From assembly GCA_933207985.1 (NCBI GenBank), contig OW240921.1, positions 21,590,626-21,654,625 of the forward strand: 64,000 nucleotides of DNA, in the 5' to 3' direction. How positions within the stretch are numbered: the first letter of the stretch is position 1; each line of letters opens with the position of its first letter. Positions 23,765 to 35,099 of the stretch are shown here, piece after piece. This DNA comes from Pelobates cultripes. Lineage: Eukaryota; Chordata; Amphibia; Anura; Pelobatidae. Made by a program: the position numbers and the translations under genes. The notes beneath the pieces were generated by a model, which worked only from the letters and a program-made list of their open reading frames with translations, had not been told where the DNA came from and did no database searches.

Positions 23765-25551
23765 CTGTACGTTGTATAAAGGCCTGATATCGATCTATAT
23801 GGTGTATAGACAGGATGTACATTATACAGGGGCCTGATATCGATCTATACGGTGTATAGACAGGATGTACATTATACAGGGGCCTGATATCGATCTATAC
23901 GGTGTATAGACAGGATGTACATTATACAGGGGCCTGATATCGATCTATATGGTGTATAGACAGGATGTACATTATACAGGGGCCTGATATCGATCTATAC
24001 GGTGTATAGACAGGATGTACATTATACAGGGGCCTGATATCGATCTATACGGTGTATAGACAGGATGTACATTATACAGGGGCCTGATATCGATCTGTAC
24101 GTTGTATAGACAGGATGTACATTATACAGGGGCCTGATATCGATCTATACGGTGTATAGACAGGATGTACATTATACAGGGGCCTGATATCGATCTATAC
24201 GGTGTATAGACAGGATGTACATTATACAGGGGCCTGATATCGATCTATACGGTGTATAGACAGGATGTACATTATACAGGGGCCTGATATCGATCTGTAC
24301 GTTGTATAGACAGGATGTACATTATACAGAGGCCTGATATCGATCTGTACGTTGTATAGACAGGGTGTACATTATACAGGGGCCTGATATCGATCTGTAC
24401 GGTGTATAGACAGGATGTACATTATACAGAGGCCTGATATCGATCTGTACGGTGTATAGACAGGATGTACATTATACAGAGGCCTGATATCGATCTGTAC
24501 GGTGTATAGACAGGATGTACATTATACAGGGGCCTGATATCGATCTGTACGGTGTATAGACAGGATGTACATTATACAGGGGCCTGATATCGATCTATAC
24601 GGTGTATAGACAGGATGTACATTATACAGGGGCCTGATATCGATCTGTACGGTGTATAGACAGGATGTACATTATACAGGGGCCTGATATCGATCTGTAC
24701 GGTGTATAGACAGGATGTACATTATACAGAGGCCTGATATCGATCTGTACGTTGTATAGACAGGGTGTACATTATACAGGGGCCTGATATCGATCTGTAC
24801 GGTGTATAGACAGGATGTACATTATACAGAGGCCTGATATCGATCTGTACGGTGTATAGACAGGATGTACATTATACAGAGGCCTGATATCGATCTGTAC
24901 GGTGTATAGACAGGATGTACATTATACAGGGGCCTGATATCGATCTGTACGTGTATTGGTAGACAGGATGTATACAGGGGCCTGATATCGATCTATACGG
25001 TGTATAGACAGGATGTACATTATACAGGGGCCTGATATCGATCTGTATGTTGTATAGACAGCGTGTATTATACAGGGGCCTATATCGATCTACGGTGTAT
25101 AGACATGTGTATCCTGATATCGATCTATACGGTGTATAGACAGGATGTACATTATACAGGGGCCTGATATCGATCTATACGGTGTATAGACAGGATGTAC
25201 ATTATACAGGGGCCTGATATCGATCTATATGGTGTATAGACAGGATGTACATTATACAGAGGCCTGATATCGATCTATACGGTGTATAGACAGGATGTAC
25301 ATTATACAGGGGCCTGATATCGATCTATACGGTGTATAGACAGGATGTACATTATACAGGGGCCTGATATCGATCTGTATGTTGTATAGACAGGGTGTAC
25401 ATTATACAGGGGCCTGATATCGATCTATACGGTGTATAGACAGGATGTACATTATACAGAGGCCTGATATCGATCTATATGGTGTATAGACAGGATGTAC
25501 ATTATACAGGGGCCTGATATCGATCTGTATGTTGTATAGACAGGGTGTAGC
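23765..25551. repeat. 50-bp minisatellite, about 36 copies
   Basis: Units of 50 bp (ggcctgatatcgatctatac + ggtgtatagacaggatgtac + attatacagg) are repeated head to tail with very few variants: ctatac/ctgtac/ctatat, cggtg/cgttg, cagg/caga. One disordered stretch at about 24,945-25,125 holds shortened units. Each unit carries the overlapping palindromes GATATC and ATCGAT. High identity between units implies recent expansion or ongoing homogenisation. Confidence 0.97.
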
Positions 25552-26330
25552 CTTCTGGCATGTTTGTGCGGCATTGGTTGGGCAGTTAGACCAGCTGTAC
25601 TAAACTTGCACATGATTGCGTTTCAGTTGGTAGGAACGACTGCAAAGGCCTTTTAATCGGCGCCTGAACAGATCTATCCATCCAGAAGTTTTCTGTACAG
25701 TCTTATTTATTGAATAAGACCCTACAGACAAATTCTGAATGGATTGATTGGTTCGGGCTCAAATTTAAAGGCATTTGATTTGTTCCCAACAGCTGAAAGG
25801 CAATTGTGCGTAAGTTTAGGCTGTACTTTATATAGAAGCCTGGCACTGCCATGTTTTCTGTGTATAAATAAGACACACTGGGCATCAAAGCTTGTGTTTA
25901 CCCGTATTTTGAGTGGGGTCACCAGACCAGGGTCTATGACTAGCCTATCTACAGAGAGATGGCATCCTGCCAGATAAGTCAGATAAAAATAAAATGTTGT
26001 CCGCACCTGGGAGGCACAAGAGCTGTACTGTAGTATATGCCACACATTCTATGTACCTATAGACAGGATGGCATGACTGTATGAAGTCCAACAGTCTTTG
26101 TTAAGGCTGTATAAATGGATTTGGCAGAGCAATGCATGTACAGCAGTCTGACATCTCCTATACTGTTAATTTTTAAATATTTTGGCAGGGGAACGTATAT
26201 ACGGCAGTCTGGCACGTCTTATACTATCAGTATATAAATGGTTTGGCAGGACAATGTATAAACCATTCTGATGAAACTGTGCTTTTTATGTATATATATA
26301 TATATATAGATTGTATTGCCAGGATAGTTG
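25552..26330. repeat. diverged relatives of the 50-bp repeat
   Basis: Phrases such as 'tatagaagcctggcactgcc', 'tatagacaggatgg' and 'ggcagtctggcacg', plus repeated 'tataaatgg-tttggcag', recur every ~60 bp at 25,820-26,310. They match the sequence left of the array (23,600-23,764). They look like old, longer units from which the homogeneous array was amplified. Confidence 0.5.
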
Positions 26331-27140
26331 GGATTGTCAAGACAGTTTATAAATAATGAAAAAGAAAAAATATATCTTCGTATATCTCAACCGAACGCTT
26401 AATTGCTTTCCAATAGTTATTTTTAGGTCAAGTTCGGCATGGAATCTGCATTTTGACTTGGTTGACACAAATAGCGCAGATAAAAGCTACATCTAATGGG
26501 TTTTTATGATTAATATATAATTCCTTGAGATACATAACTTGTTTAAACATACAAAAACAGACATTTGTCAGAAAAGAATTTCAACGCTTCCGTTACCTTA
26601 TCACATGAGCGTCCAATTACATCGCTCCGAGGCTGACCTATGTCAAAGGAACACCGAAAGAAGGTCACTTTTTAATTAAACCTTCTTTGGAGCAATATCA
26701 GAAACCAGCTTTGGCTTATAAATATGAAAGCTTTGAAATGATATTGCTAGTCTATTAATTGGTGTTTGCCAATATTAATTGAGTTCTGAGAAGTACTTTA
26801 GGCACCAATAAATTCACCTATAATTTCACTTATTGTCATATGTATCCTTTTGGGCCGTCAAGTTGAATAAGCTCTTTATGTCTAAACAAAAATGTGAAAG
26901 TGACATTGAACATTTGAAACCGTCCCAAAAAAAATCTGTCTTCATATAGAAGCACTCCATTTACCTTGCGTCTTTTCACAGCGAGATTCACGCCCGCTGC
27001 CTGTTCATTTGCTGCTTGATAACTCTTGCGTGGTATGCGGCTTGCTATGAGAAAGAGCGTGCCAAGAAAATGTGACATTCATTTAAAGGCACAGAAAAGT
27101 GAACGAGAAACCAGATTGATTATTTTAGCATCTACATTGA
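26331..27140. promoter_or_regulatory. candidate conserved non-coding element
   Basis: High-complexity sequence with no long ORF and no repeat signature. The core at about 26,590-26,790 contains nuclear-receptor-like half sites (gaggctgacct, aaggtcac), a tttttaattaaa core, ctattaattgg and gccaatattaatt within 160 bp. Dense homeodomain cores in a gene-poor stretch suggest an enhancer. No target gene can be named and conservation was not tested. Confidence 0.3.
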
Positions 27141-30100
27141 AAACTCCTACATGTTTGTTTTGAAAAGGCTGCGGTATTATCTCCATATACTGTATCAAAA
27201 ACGAAACATCTTGTTATTTTGCAGTATTCCCACCAGAAATATAAACCACTCCTTACAATTTTGTATGTTCAAGAAGAGAATCAAAACAGATTTTTATTTG
27301 CTTACAAATCTTGTACATAAAGGTTGTTTATCATTTTATCATGTCTGTAGATACAATATCCAGGAATCTGATCATACAAGATCCCTCAAAAGCAATGCAA
27401 GAGGACAATGCAGAAATGTAACCCATACAACAAGGCATTCCCTGATCTAGGGAAGCTTTCTCGTGGTACCAGATTTTTTTTATCTGATGTCCCATTGCAA
27501 GGGAAACCAGAGATACCAAAAACAGCAGTGTTAGAACATCCCACGCTACTCAAGACCGATGTAGGGCCTTGCTATCCATTGAGCGACATTCCTTCGATGT
27601 CTATAGATGGACTGCTCTGGTTGGCTGCCTTGCAGGCTGACTGGTCGGTAAGCCTGCGAGACACCAGATTACACTTGTTTTAACTCCTTACGTACTGAGA
27701 TTTATGCAATTCTCTATCTAATTACACACGATAAATCGTTGATCAGTACGAGAGAACATTTTTAGTTTAACCACGATGCCTAGTTCTGTCTCGTACAATG
27801 AAGAGACAATCTTTTACTTTAGGGACATACAATTTTTAGGTTAAATGTTCTAATTTACTGTAATTCCTTATATATGACAGGTCTGTCTTAAGCCATAATA
27901 GCCTTATAAATGTGACTTATAAATGGTATGCATGGATAGAACTTAGAATTCTTCAGACACAGTGTCTTCTCTCTCCACCAGTTATATCTCCTGCACTCTT
28001 TCTGACTCTCTAATTCTCTTTCTGCTTTTATTCTGCCGTTGATGAGCGAGAGCTCCACCCCTACAGTGAGCAAATGCAGCGCAAGGGGAGACGAAATTAA
28101 CATAAAATTTACATAGTAAGTTAAACGACCCATTAGAGCTAGTGTTGGCCCGTGCTTCCGTCTCTTGGCTGCAAGCAGTGTTCTGTATCAGTGCATTGAC
28201 TGCTCCATCCCAAAGCTCGGGACATTGCTTAATAATCTGTAATGGTGATATTCTCATTAGTCTATCCTGCTCCACTAAACCACCGGTCCAAGGTGACAAC
28301 AGAGCCAGGATTAACCCCTCGTCTGCCAAGAGGGATTTTTTTTCCATTACATTTTTTTTTTTTTAAAGAAAAGGATTAAGCAAGCTCAGCAATACAGAAA
28401 TGGCTAAATTATTTTGTTCGCTCTAAGTTGGAATGCAGTTATTTATTGGCATTAAGAATAATTATATCTGTTAGCCATATCGAATTTGTAGTTCAAGTGA
28501 AATCTTTGGAAAAGCGGATAATAGCTCGGAAAGGTTCTATGGTGGGGGCAGAGGAATAAGTGTCTGTAGACATCATGGTTGTGATAATACATCTTGTTTC
28601 AGATGCATTTGAAGCCTCTCACAAACAGACCTCTCAATATCACTCCTTATGGTTGAATTTATTTATTTAATTTCTTGTCCATTACCTCAGTTGTGTTCTT
28701 GTACATATAATGCATAAGGATAGTAAAGTGTACTACACTTGGACAATAGTCACATCTTTCCATCATCTGAGTTTATCGAGGAACTGCTTGCCTTTGGGTG
28801 AACTGTCTTACATTGTATCGGTGATATTTAAAAAATGGCAGTTCAGCTTTTCATTCATCCCTTACATATTTTACAAGTTGACAGTTCCTGGTGGGACAGT
28901 CAAATCATAGTTGGTGACCCATGTCCCACATTACCTCCCTGAAGACCTGCTTCTCCAGAACACTGGAAGAGCATAGATCAAAAAAAATCACTGCTGGTTA
29001 ATCGATCTGGAGGTGTTTCAGAACTACTTTGGATATGCTTTGACTTGAATTTTATGGGGGCCACGTACCAACCATATTGAAGTTTGGGAGTTATGCTTAT
29101 TATAATATCAAAATACAAAACAGAAGGTCAGCGCTAATTAACACAGGATTATTGGGTAGACAGCGGCCCCAGCAAAGGGAATCCCTCAAAACCCTTTGGA
29201 GAGAACTTTTGTTATTTGTTATTATAATATCACTATTTAAAGGGCTAGTTTGATATCGCTCCTGGAGATAAGAGATTCCAGTAGACTGACCTTCAATTTG
29301 TCAGGCCTTGGAGCATGATAACCAGAATACAGCAAGCTGACTTTGTTTGTAACTTACTATGTCCACCTGTACTAAGCACATTTTAAGCTGTACTTCTGGG
29401 AGTAGCTGTTGCTTTCTTTTTAAATTTTTTGGCTTTGGGGTGAATGTGTCCCTAACTTATCGGTTTCCGGCATCGTAACAGAAGCATTGTGCTTACTTAC
29501 TGACACTCCTTTTACTCGCTCACTGTGGCGTTTGCTGACTCCAGCATTAACTAAACATTCCATGGTTCTATACACCATTTTTATAAGGCAGCAACGCTTT
29601 TGCTCGTGTCTTACAAACAGAAACGAGATGAATGTAAAAGTCCAATGGGGTTAAATTATTTGGAAAATATACAGTCCGTTCCTTCCTGCTGCAGCTTTAT
29701 GTTCCCTGTCAGTAGGTTTTCATTATTAGATCTTGTGGATTTAACTGGAGCTGTGTTTACTGCCTTGTCCCTGTATATCATCTCCCTGCTGTACATCACG
29801 CCGAACAGGCACAGCTACAAGGATACTGTGTAATTTGTCACTGACACTCCCGAACGGGCTATCTTTATAAATACCCAGCCTGACAAACACAACATATATG
29901 TCTGTGCGATTATATGAGCAGCATTACGCTACCGTGAGATATAGGTCCCTGCCATTCTTGGGCAGCGGAGTAACACCTGGTTATCTCAATTCCTTCATAT
30001 CTGTTTTATAAATAGTGCCTTTATATCTGTTTATCGACATCTCTGCCTCTGCTTTATACAAAGAGCCATGATATGGGTTTACATCACCCCCCACCCCCGC

Positions 30101-31015
30101 GTGTCATACAGTATACAAAACTCAGAGATATGAGTCTCGTGTCTTATAAGCCATCAAAATAACAGTGTGACTTTTTTATTGCCATCATATATTGCCTTTT
30201 TTTTTAAACACTTTTTTTTGTGTTTTTTGTATGTATGAATAAATAAATGAAGTGTGTGCCCGCTGAACCCATTAAAATTATTACTAACATCGATGATAAA
30301 AAAAATTGGTTTAAAAAGCCACTAAACTTTAAAAATGGCAAAATCAATAAAAATTTGTAAAATGCACATTGTAATTAAAAAAACAAAACAAAAAAACACC
30401 ATGTACATTTTTTAGGATGCATGACCTGTTTTTAAGTTGCCTCTTACTGGTCCAGTAGAGAGAGACGTTCTGTATTATTCAATATAAACAGAGAAGATAT
30501 TGGTTAACTCTCTTATACTGACTTTAATGACATGTAGTGTAAGGAGTAAACGAGAGCATATTGCATAACAAAATAACTGACCAGTTGAAAGACCCCTTTT
30601 TAAAAAAAATACTGGCTAACATTTTTGAGTTCTTTAAATAAATTTAAAAAAAAGATATTGAAAAAAGGCTCTTTTTGAAATTTCAGTGGCTCTTCATGTG
30701 CGTTTCAGGAATCAAACTATGCATGTCTTTGTACTGGACAATAGGCTAGACGTTAGGTTGCTCTCGCTAGCTGCATTTGGATTCCAAGATTGTATAAGTT
30801 TCCATCTGCTTGTTGGTCATCATAAACCCCCAATGTCACATCCACAATAACTGCACTGGTTATAGTCTGTACGTGATATGGAGTGTTTTTTTCTGTTCAG
30901 TTCCATGATTACCATTGGCTTTCTAACATTTCCGGGCATCGAGATGTGCAATCCGAGGTCTATTTACTTTTATTGCTTTGGAAAAATCAAGAAGGGCTCC
31001 TGAGTGGCAAGATAG
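27141..31015. other. intergenic, no gene recognised
   Basis: Mostly AT-rich unique DNA. A more complex stretch lies at about 28,030-28,340. A 77-codon open frame at 29,600-29,833 (+) ends in a hydrophobic segment but matches no family I know. The first coding exon of the receptor at 31,831 could not be found here. Confidence 0.35.
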
Positions 31016-31115
31016 NNNNNNNNNNNNNNNNNNNNNNNNNNNNNNNNNNNNNNNNNNNNNNNNNNNNNNNNNNNNNNNNNNNNNNNNNNNNNNNNNNNNN
31101 NNNNNNNNNNNNNNN
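31016..31115. other. assembly gap of 100 N
   Basis: Exactly 100 N, the usual placeholder for a gap of unknown size. The right edge enters a CACA-rich tandem sequence, a likely cause of the break. Confidence 0.99.
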
Positions 31116-31440
31116 CACACATACACTGCATCCCTGACATACACTGCCGCCCTCACTCACACACTACAACCTTCACACACACTCTGCACCCCTTACACAT
31201 TGCACCACTCACACACACCACTGCTCCTATGCCCTACCTACTACAGCCCCATTTCCCAGCAGATCTCAGGTAAGTTGTCAAACTGTTCTTAAACGGTTTG
31301 ACTACTTACTGTGGGAGGGGGTCCCGGCACTATTGACACCATAACCACTACACTGAGCTGTAGTGGTTATTGTGTCTGGATTATTTCTTTAAATAATCTA
31401 CAAGTGCCCCACCCGAGATCAGGCTCTGGATCCGCCACTG
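31116..31440. repeat. CA-rich tandem sequence and MITE-like tail
   Basis: 31,116-31,225 is a degenerate cacacactgcacc array resembling the interior of the hAT element at 54,150-54,420. It is followed by 'ccataaccactacactgagc' and 'gctgtagtggttattgtgtc', an inverted pair typical of TTAA-type MITE ends in this window. Confidence 0.5.
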
Positions 31441-31830
31441 AATCCGGTCAGGGTCAACTCAGCCCTTCATCCGAGGTCGATAAATGAGTACCATCAATTG
31501 GGTAATACTAATAATAACATCTATTATTATTATTCAACTGCCGATTTGGTTAATTCCGAGAGCATGTGCTGAAAAGTGACTTGAGTCCAACTGGGAGAAA
31601 GGCACTATACAAATGCTAGTTATTGTTTTTGTGCACTGGTTAAGGAGAAAACACAACATTGTGGATATGTTTCATATTGCTTTGCAGGACTGCCTAGCAC
31701 AATACATTCTATACTGGAATTGGTAGAGGCACCATTATGACTATGAGTAACAGGTACGATCTGTGAAATATCAAAAGAGAACATGGCTGATGTAATATTT
31801 CTTTACTGATACTTTGTCCTTCTTTTACAG

Positions 31831-32539
31831 CTATTCACTGTACGTGACAAATCGGAGTCTGGTTCTGGCTGTCATTGTTTGTTTCTTCATCTCCTGTCTT
31901 GTCGGCTTCTCTCCAATGATGGGGTGGAACCAGTTTCAGCAGTATGTGGGTAGAAACGGGTCCTCGTCTGTTTCTGAGAGAATTTTGCAATTTTACCCTG
32001 TACACCGCAACACAAGGAGCATCGCCAAGGCTTATTTCAGAAACAATGAGGTCTCTCGTAGCAACAATACCCAAGGAAATAATCTGGGTTCCTGTACTCT
32101 GACTGCTGTGTTTAGCCCAGAGTATTTGGTCTACTTTGTGTTCTTTGGATGCACCCTGCTGCCCCTGTGCCTCATGTTGGCCATCTACGCGGATCTCTTC
32201 AGGGTGGTCCGAGGTCACTTGAGATCACCTAAGAAGTGGGAATCACATATGGCATGGACCCTTCTTCTCCTGGTGGGGATATTCTGCTTATGCTGGATTC
32301 CACTCAATGCCATCAATAGTCTCAGGCTCCTGTGTCATTCTTGCATTGTCCCTGAGCAGGTTATATGCCTTGCTGTGCTGTTGTCACACATGAATTCTTT
32401 TGCTAACCCCCTGGTCTATGCCTTGAGGAAAAAAGATTTTGGTGCTGCCTTTAGATCGGTGTTCTTACGCTTTATAAACTGTTGGCCATCGCATAAAGTC
32501 TGCTGCAACCGAGGAAAGGTTTATCCTCAGTGTGATTGA
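31831..32539 (+). CDS. adenosine receptor-like GPCR, last coding exon (TM4 to C-terminus)
   Basis: This exon encodes 235 residues plus a stop and follows a consensus acceptor (tcttttacag). It starts with the third base of a codon before YSLYVTNRS, the position where adenosine receptor genes are split just after the second intracellular loop (A2A: R-YNGLVTG). Visible parts: TM4 ending in GFSPMMGWN; a long ECL2 of about 60 residues with N-G-S and N-N-T glycosylation sequons; the ECL2 cysteine; TM5 (LVYFVFFGCTLLPLCLML); a short third intracellular loop; TM6 with CWIPLNAIN; TM7 with LLSHMNS and NPLVY; and a Cys-rich tail. Layout and TM7 look closest to A2-type receptors. Compared with A2A, the ECL2 Phe-Glu pair that binds adenosine is Leu-Thr, TM5 Asn is Val and TM6 His is Asn, whereas TM6 Asn and TM7 Ser-His are kept. 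Ligand specificity may therefore differ. The exon carrying TM1-3 is not visible, so the gene is partial here. Subtype is uncertain. Confidence 0.85.
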
Positions 32540-32636
32540 GCATCCACATATCTCTGAGCTCCATAGGCTCCTAACCACCATGCAAATTACTAGAACCAAT
32601 ACATATTATACTAAGGAACAACTTTTAAATCTTAAA

Positions 32637-32950
32637 GGTACACTCCAAAGACCAAACACATATACATATACCCCCAAAGAAAACATGCATGCATTTAATT
32701 GTGCATTTTTTATTGGGGTTATATCTAAAAATAGCTTGCAAAAGCTGCACATCTGAAGCCTTTGCAAGCTCTCTCCTTCTTCTGAATGTCCAATCACAGA
32801 CTTCCCAATAAAGCTCAATGAAAAGTCTTTGCAAGGCAGGTGCATTGGCAATTGTTGTCTTTTGAGTTTAGCTCCACTGAGCTAACCAAACCAGGAAGTA
32901 ACAGGACCGGCTGTCTAACTAACAGCCATAGGGGTGTAACAAGGTTAATT
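32637..32950. mobile_element. MITE-like repeat downstream of the receptor exon
   Basis: It begins aaaggtacactccaaagacc, a variant of the AGGxACACTCCA-type MITE start seen in this window (compare 49,580), and continues with tcccaataaagctcaatgaaaagtc and related motifs. It falls within the likely 3' UTR or just after it. It is non-coding. Confidence 0.4.
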
Positions 32951-35099
32951 TATAAGAGTGACAATTGCTATTTAAATCTGTAATTTTTGTGAAATGAAAA
33001 ATAGGACACACTCTTGACACAAGCAAGGAAACAGAGCACATTTAGAATTTTTTAAGGGCGTCAGTCATCCACAAAAGGCATGTATAATAAGGTCAACTTC
33101 ATATAAATTATATTATAAATGGTGTGATTGGCATTCTAACACAATAGACAAATACTTTGCACATGTTTAATGAATTCTTTGAGATGTCTGAGATGGGATT
33201 ACCTAAAAACAAGGCTTCACAATTACATTCTGAGCTCTTGCCTAACTCATGCTGTTTAGTAACATGTATATGAAATAGAATCTAAAATGAATATAACATG
33301 TAATTTTAGTAGGAGGGGGGCTAATTCTTGTATACTAGTTTTTTAGTATCTTATTTATTGCTTATCACGCTCCCAGGCTTGTTTATATCCAATTCCCCCT
33401 GGGTGGTCACTATAGAGTCTATATCCTTCTATAGCTCTTTTTAAAGTGTATATGTTTTTTCTTCCAGTGAATAAATACAATTTACTTTATTTTATGTTTT
33501 ACAAATTTTATTTAATAAGCAACCTCTCTGTATGTCCTTTGTGACTTTTGTCCCTTGGACATACACTCTTGTTCTTTATTATAAAATTTAGGGTTACCCC
33601 CTGCTTTGGTCTTGCTTGTACACACCATAGTCCCAGTGTGGGGCACTTCGTTGTTTCTGGAAGGGGGCATTATCATCCTTCCAATTTCCTAGGTTTGTGG
33701 TCTCTTTACTTGTTTTCTATTGTAGTTTGGCCCAAGTATCCCAACATACCTTAGCGTATTGGTAGATCAATCAATAAATGATGTGATAACGGTACGTCTA
33801 CACGCTCATTTATCCATTGTGCTCATAATTCATGTTTAGCAGTGAGAGACACCCTGCTTGATAGCGTTATTGTAAGATAGTATGCCACATCAAGGACCAG
33901 TGGGTAGATAATTAGTCATTTACTGCATCATTATGGGATGTTTTAACTTCTTAAATGCTGCACCTTCATCAGAAAGTGTTTGCAAACCAATGATATTATT
34001 TAGAAGAGCCTGAATTCTCATGGATTCAAAGTAAATTTTAAAGTTTAGCCCAAAATTCCTAAACCGAAAACAGCTGGTTTTAGATAATTATTTACATTTA
34101 GTCATTTTGGCTGCAAATTTGAAATTCGCTTTGAATTGCTGGCAAATCACACTGAACAACTCTGTTAAATTGGGTCGAATTTAGTAGCTAAGATTTAATC
34201 TTCCCATTCTTTCATGTCAAAGTGACTTTCAAATCTAAACAGCATGCAGGATAGACATGGTTATCCGAGCACATCAGAACATCTTGCCTTCAAAGGGGTA
34301 AACTGAGAGCAATTAGTACTGACAACCACCATTTATCGCTGCACAGTTCTGCTAATATGAATAAGAATCCAGAGATGCTCAATAGTCAATATCTATGTGA
34401 CTACAACATTCCATTTCCTCTCAGGTAACAATCACTCAGCAGATTGTGATAGTGCTTTCCTTCTGCTACATTATAGACTTGAACATCTGCTGCGCGTATC
34501 GTTACATATTATTCTGTCAATACATCACGAGTCACAAAAAAAGACATTTAAAGATGTAGAGACAAACAGGGCTCAGTCGATGCCATGCACTCTGCAGAGA
34601 CAGATAGCTGCAGATCAATACGTATATACTGTACAACAAAGAGAACCTAATCAATAAGGCACACAAAACCTGCGTTCGTCACATAAATCTATGCCAATAA
34701 AATCAGAACCTGATTATCATTTAATTCACTTTGAGATTATGCCCACTTGTCCTGCATTCTGCATTAGAACCTCAGGAGAGGTTTCATGGTTTTTTGTGCA
34801 GACAGAACCCTAGTTCTAGCTAAACTCATCACCCCTGCATAAAGACACTGTACCATAACCACAAAAATGGGCTGTAGTAGTTATGGTGTTTAGTGTCCAT
34901 TTAACTAGTTATAATTAATGGCCCTCTATCCCACGAGGAGTCAGAATACATCTGTGACACAGAGGAACCATCCTGATGGATTAGAAAAATAAATGAAGCC
35001 TGACAATAAACACCTGACAATAAAATGAATGATTTGAGAGAGGAAACCTTTTACATATTCTTATGGTAATATCTAAAAACCACAGCCCTTATTAGATAG
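32951..35099. other. intergenic, nothing firm
   Basis: AT-rich. An AATAAA at 33,470-33,475 could serve the receptor transcript but is over 900 bp from the stop codon. A partial MITE end (accataaccac ... gtagttatggtgtttagtgt) lies at 34,850-34,905. No gene is seen. Confidence 0.35.
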
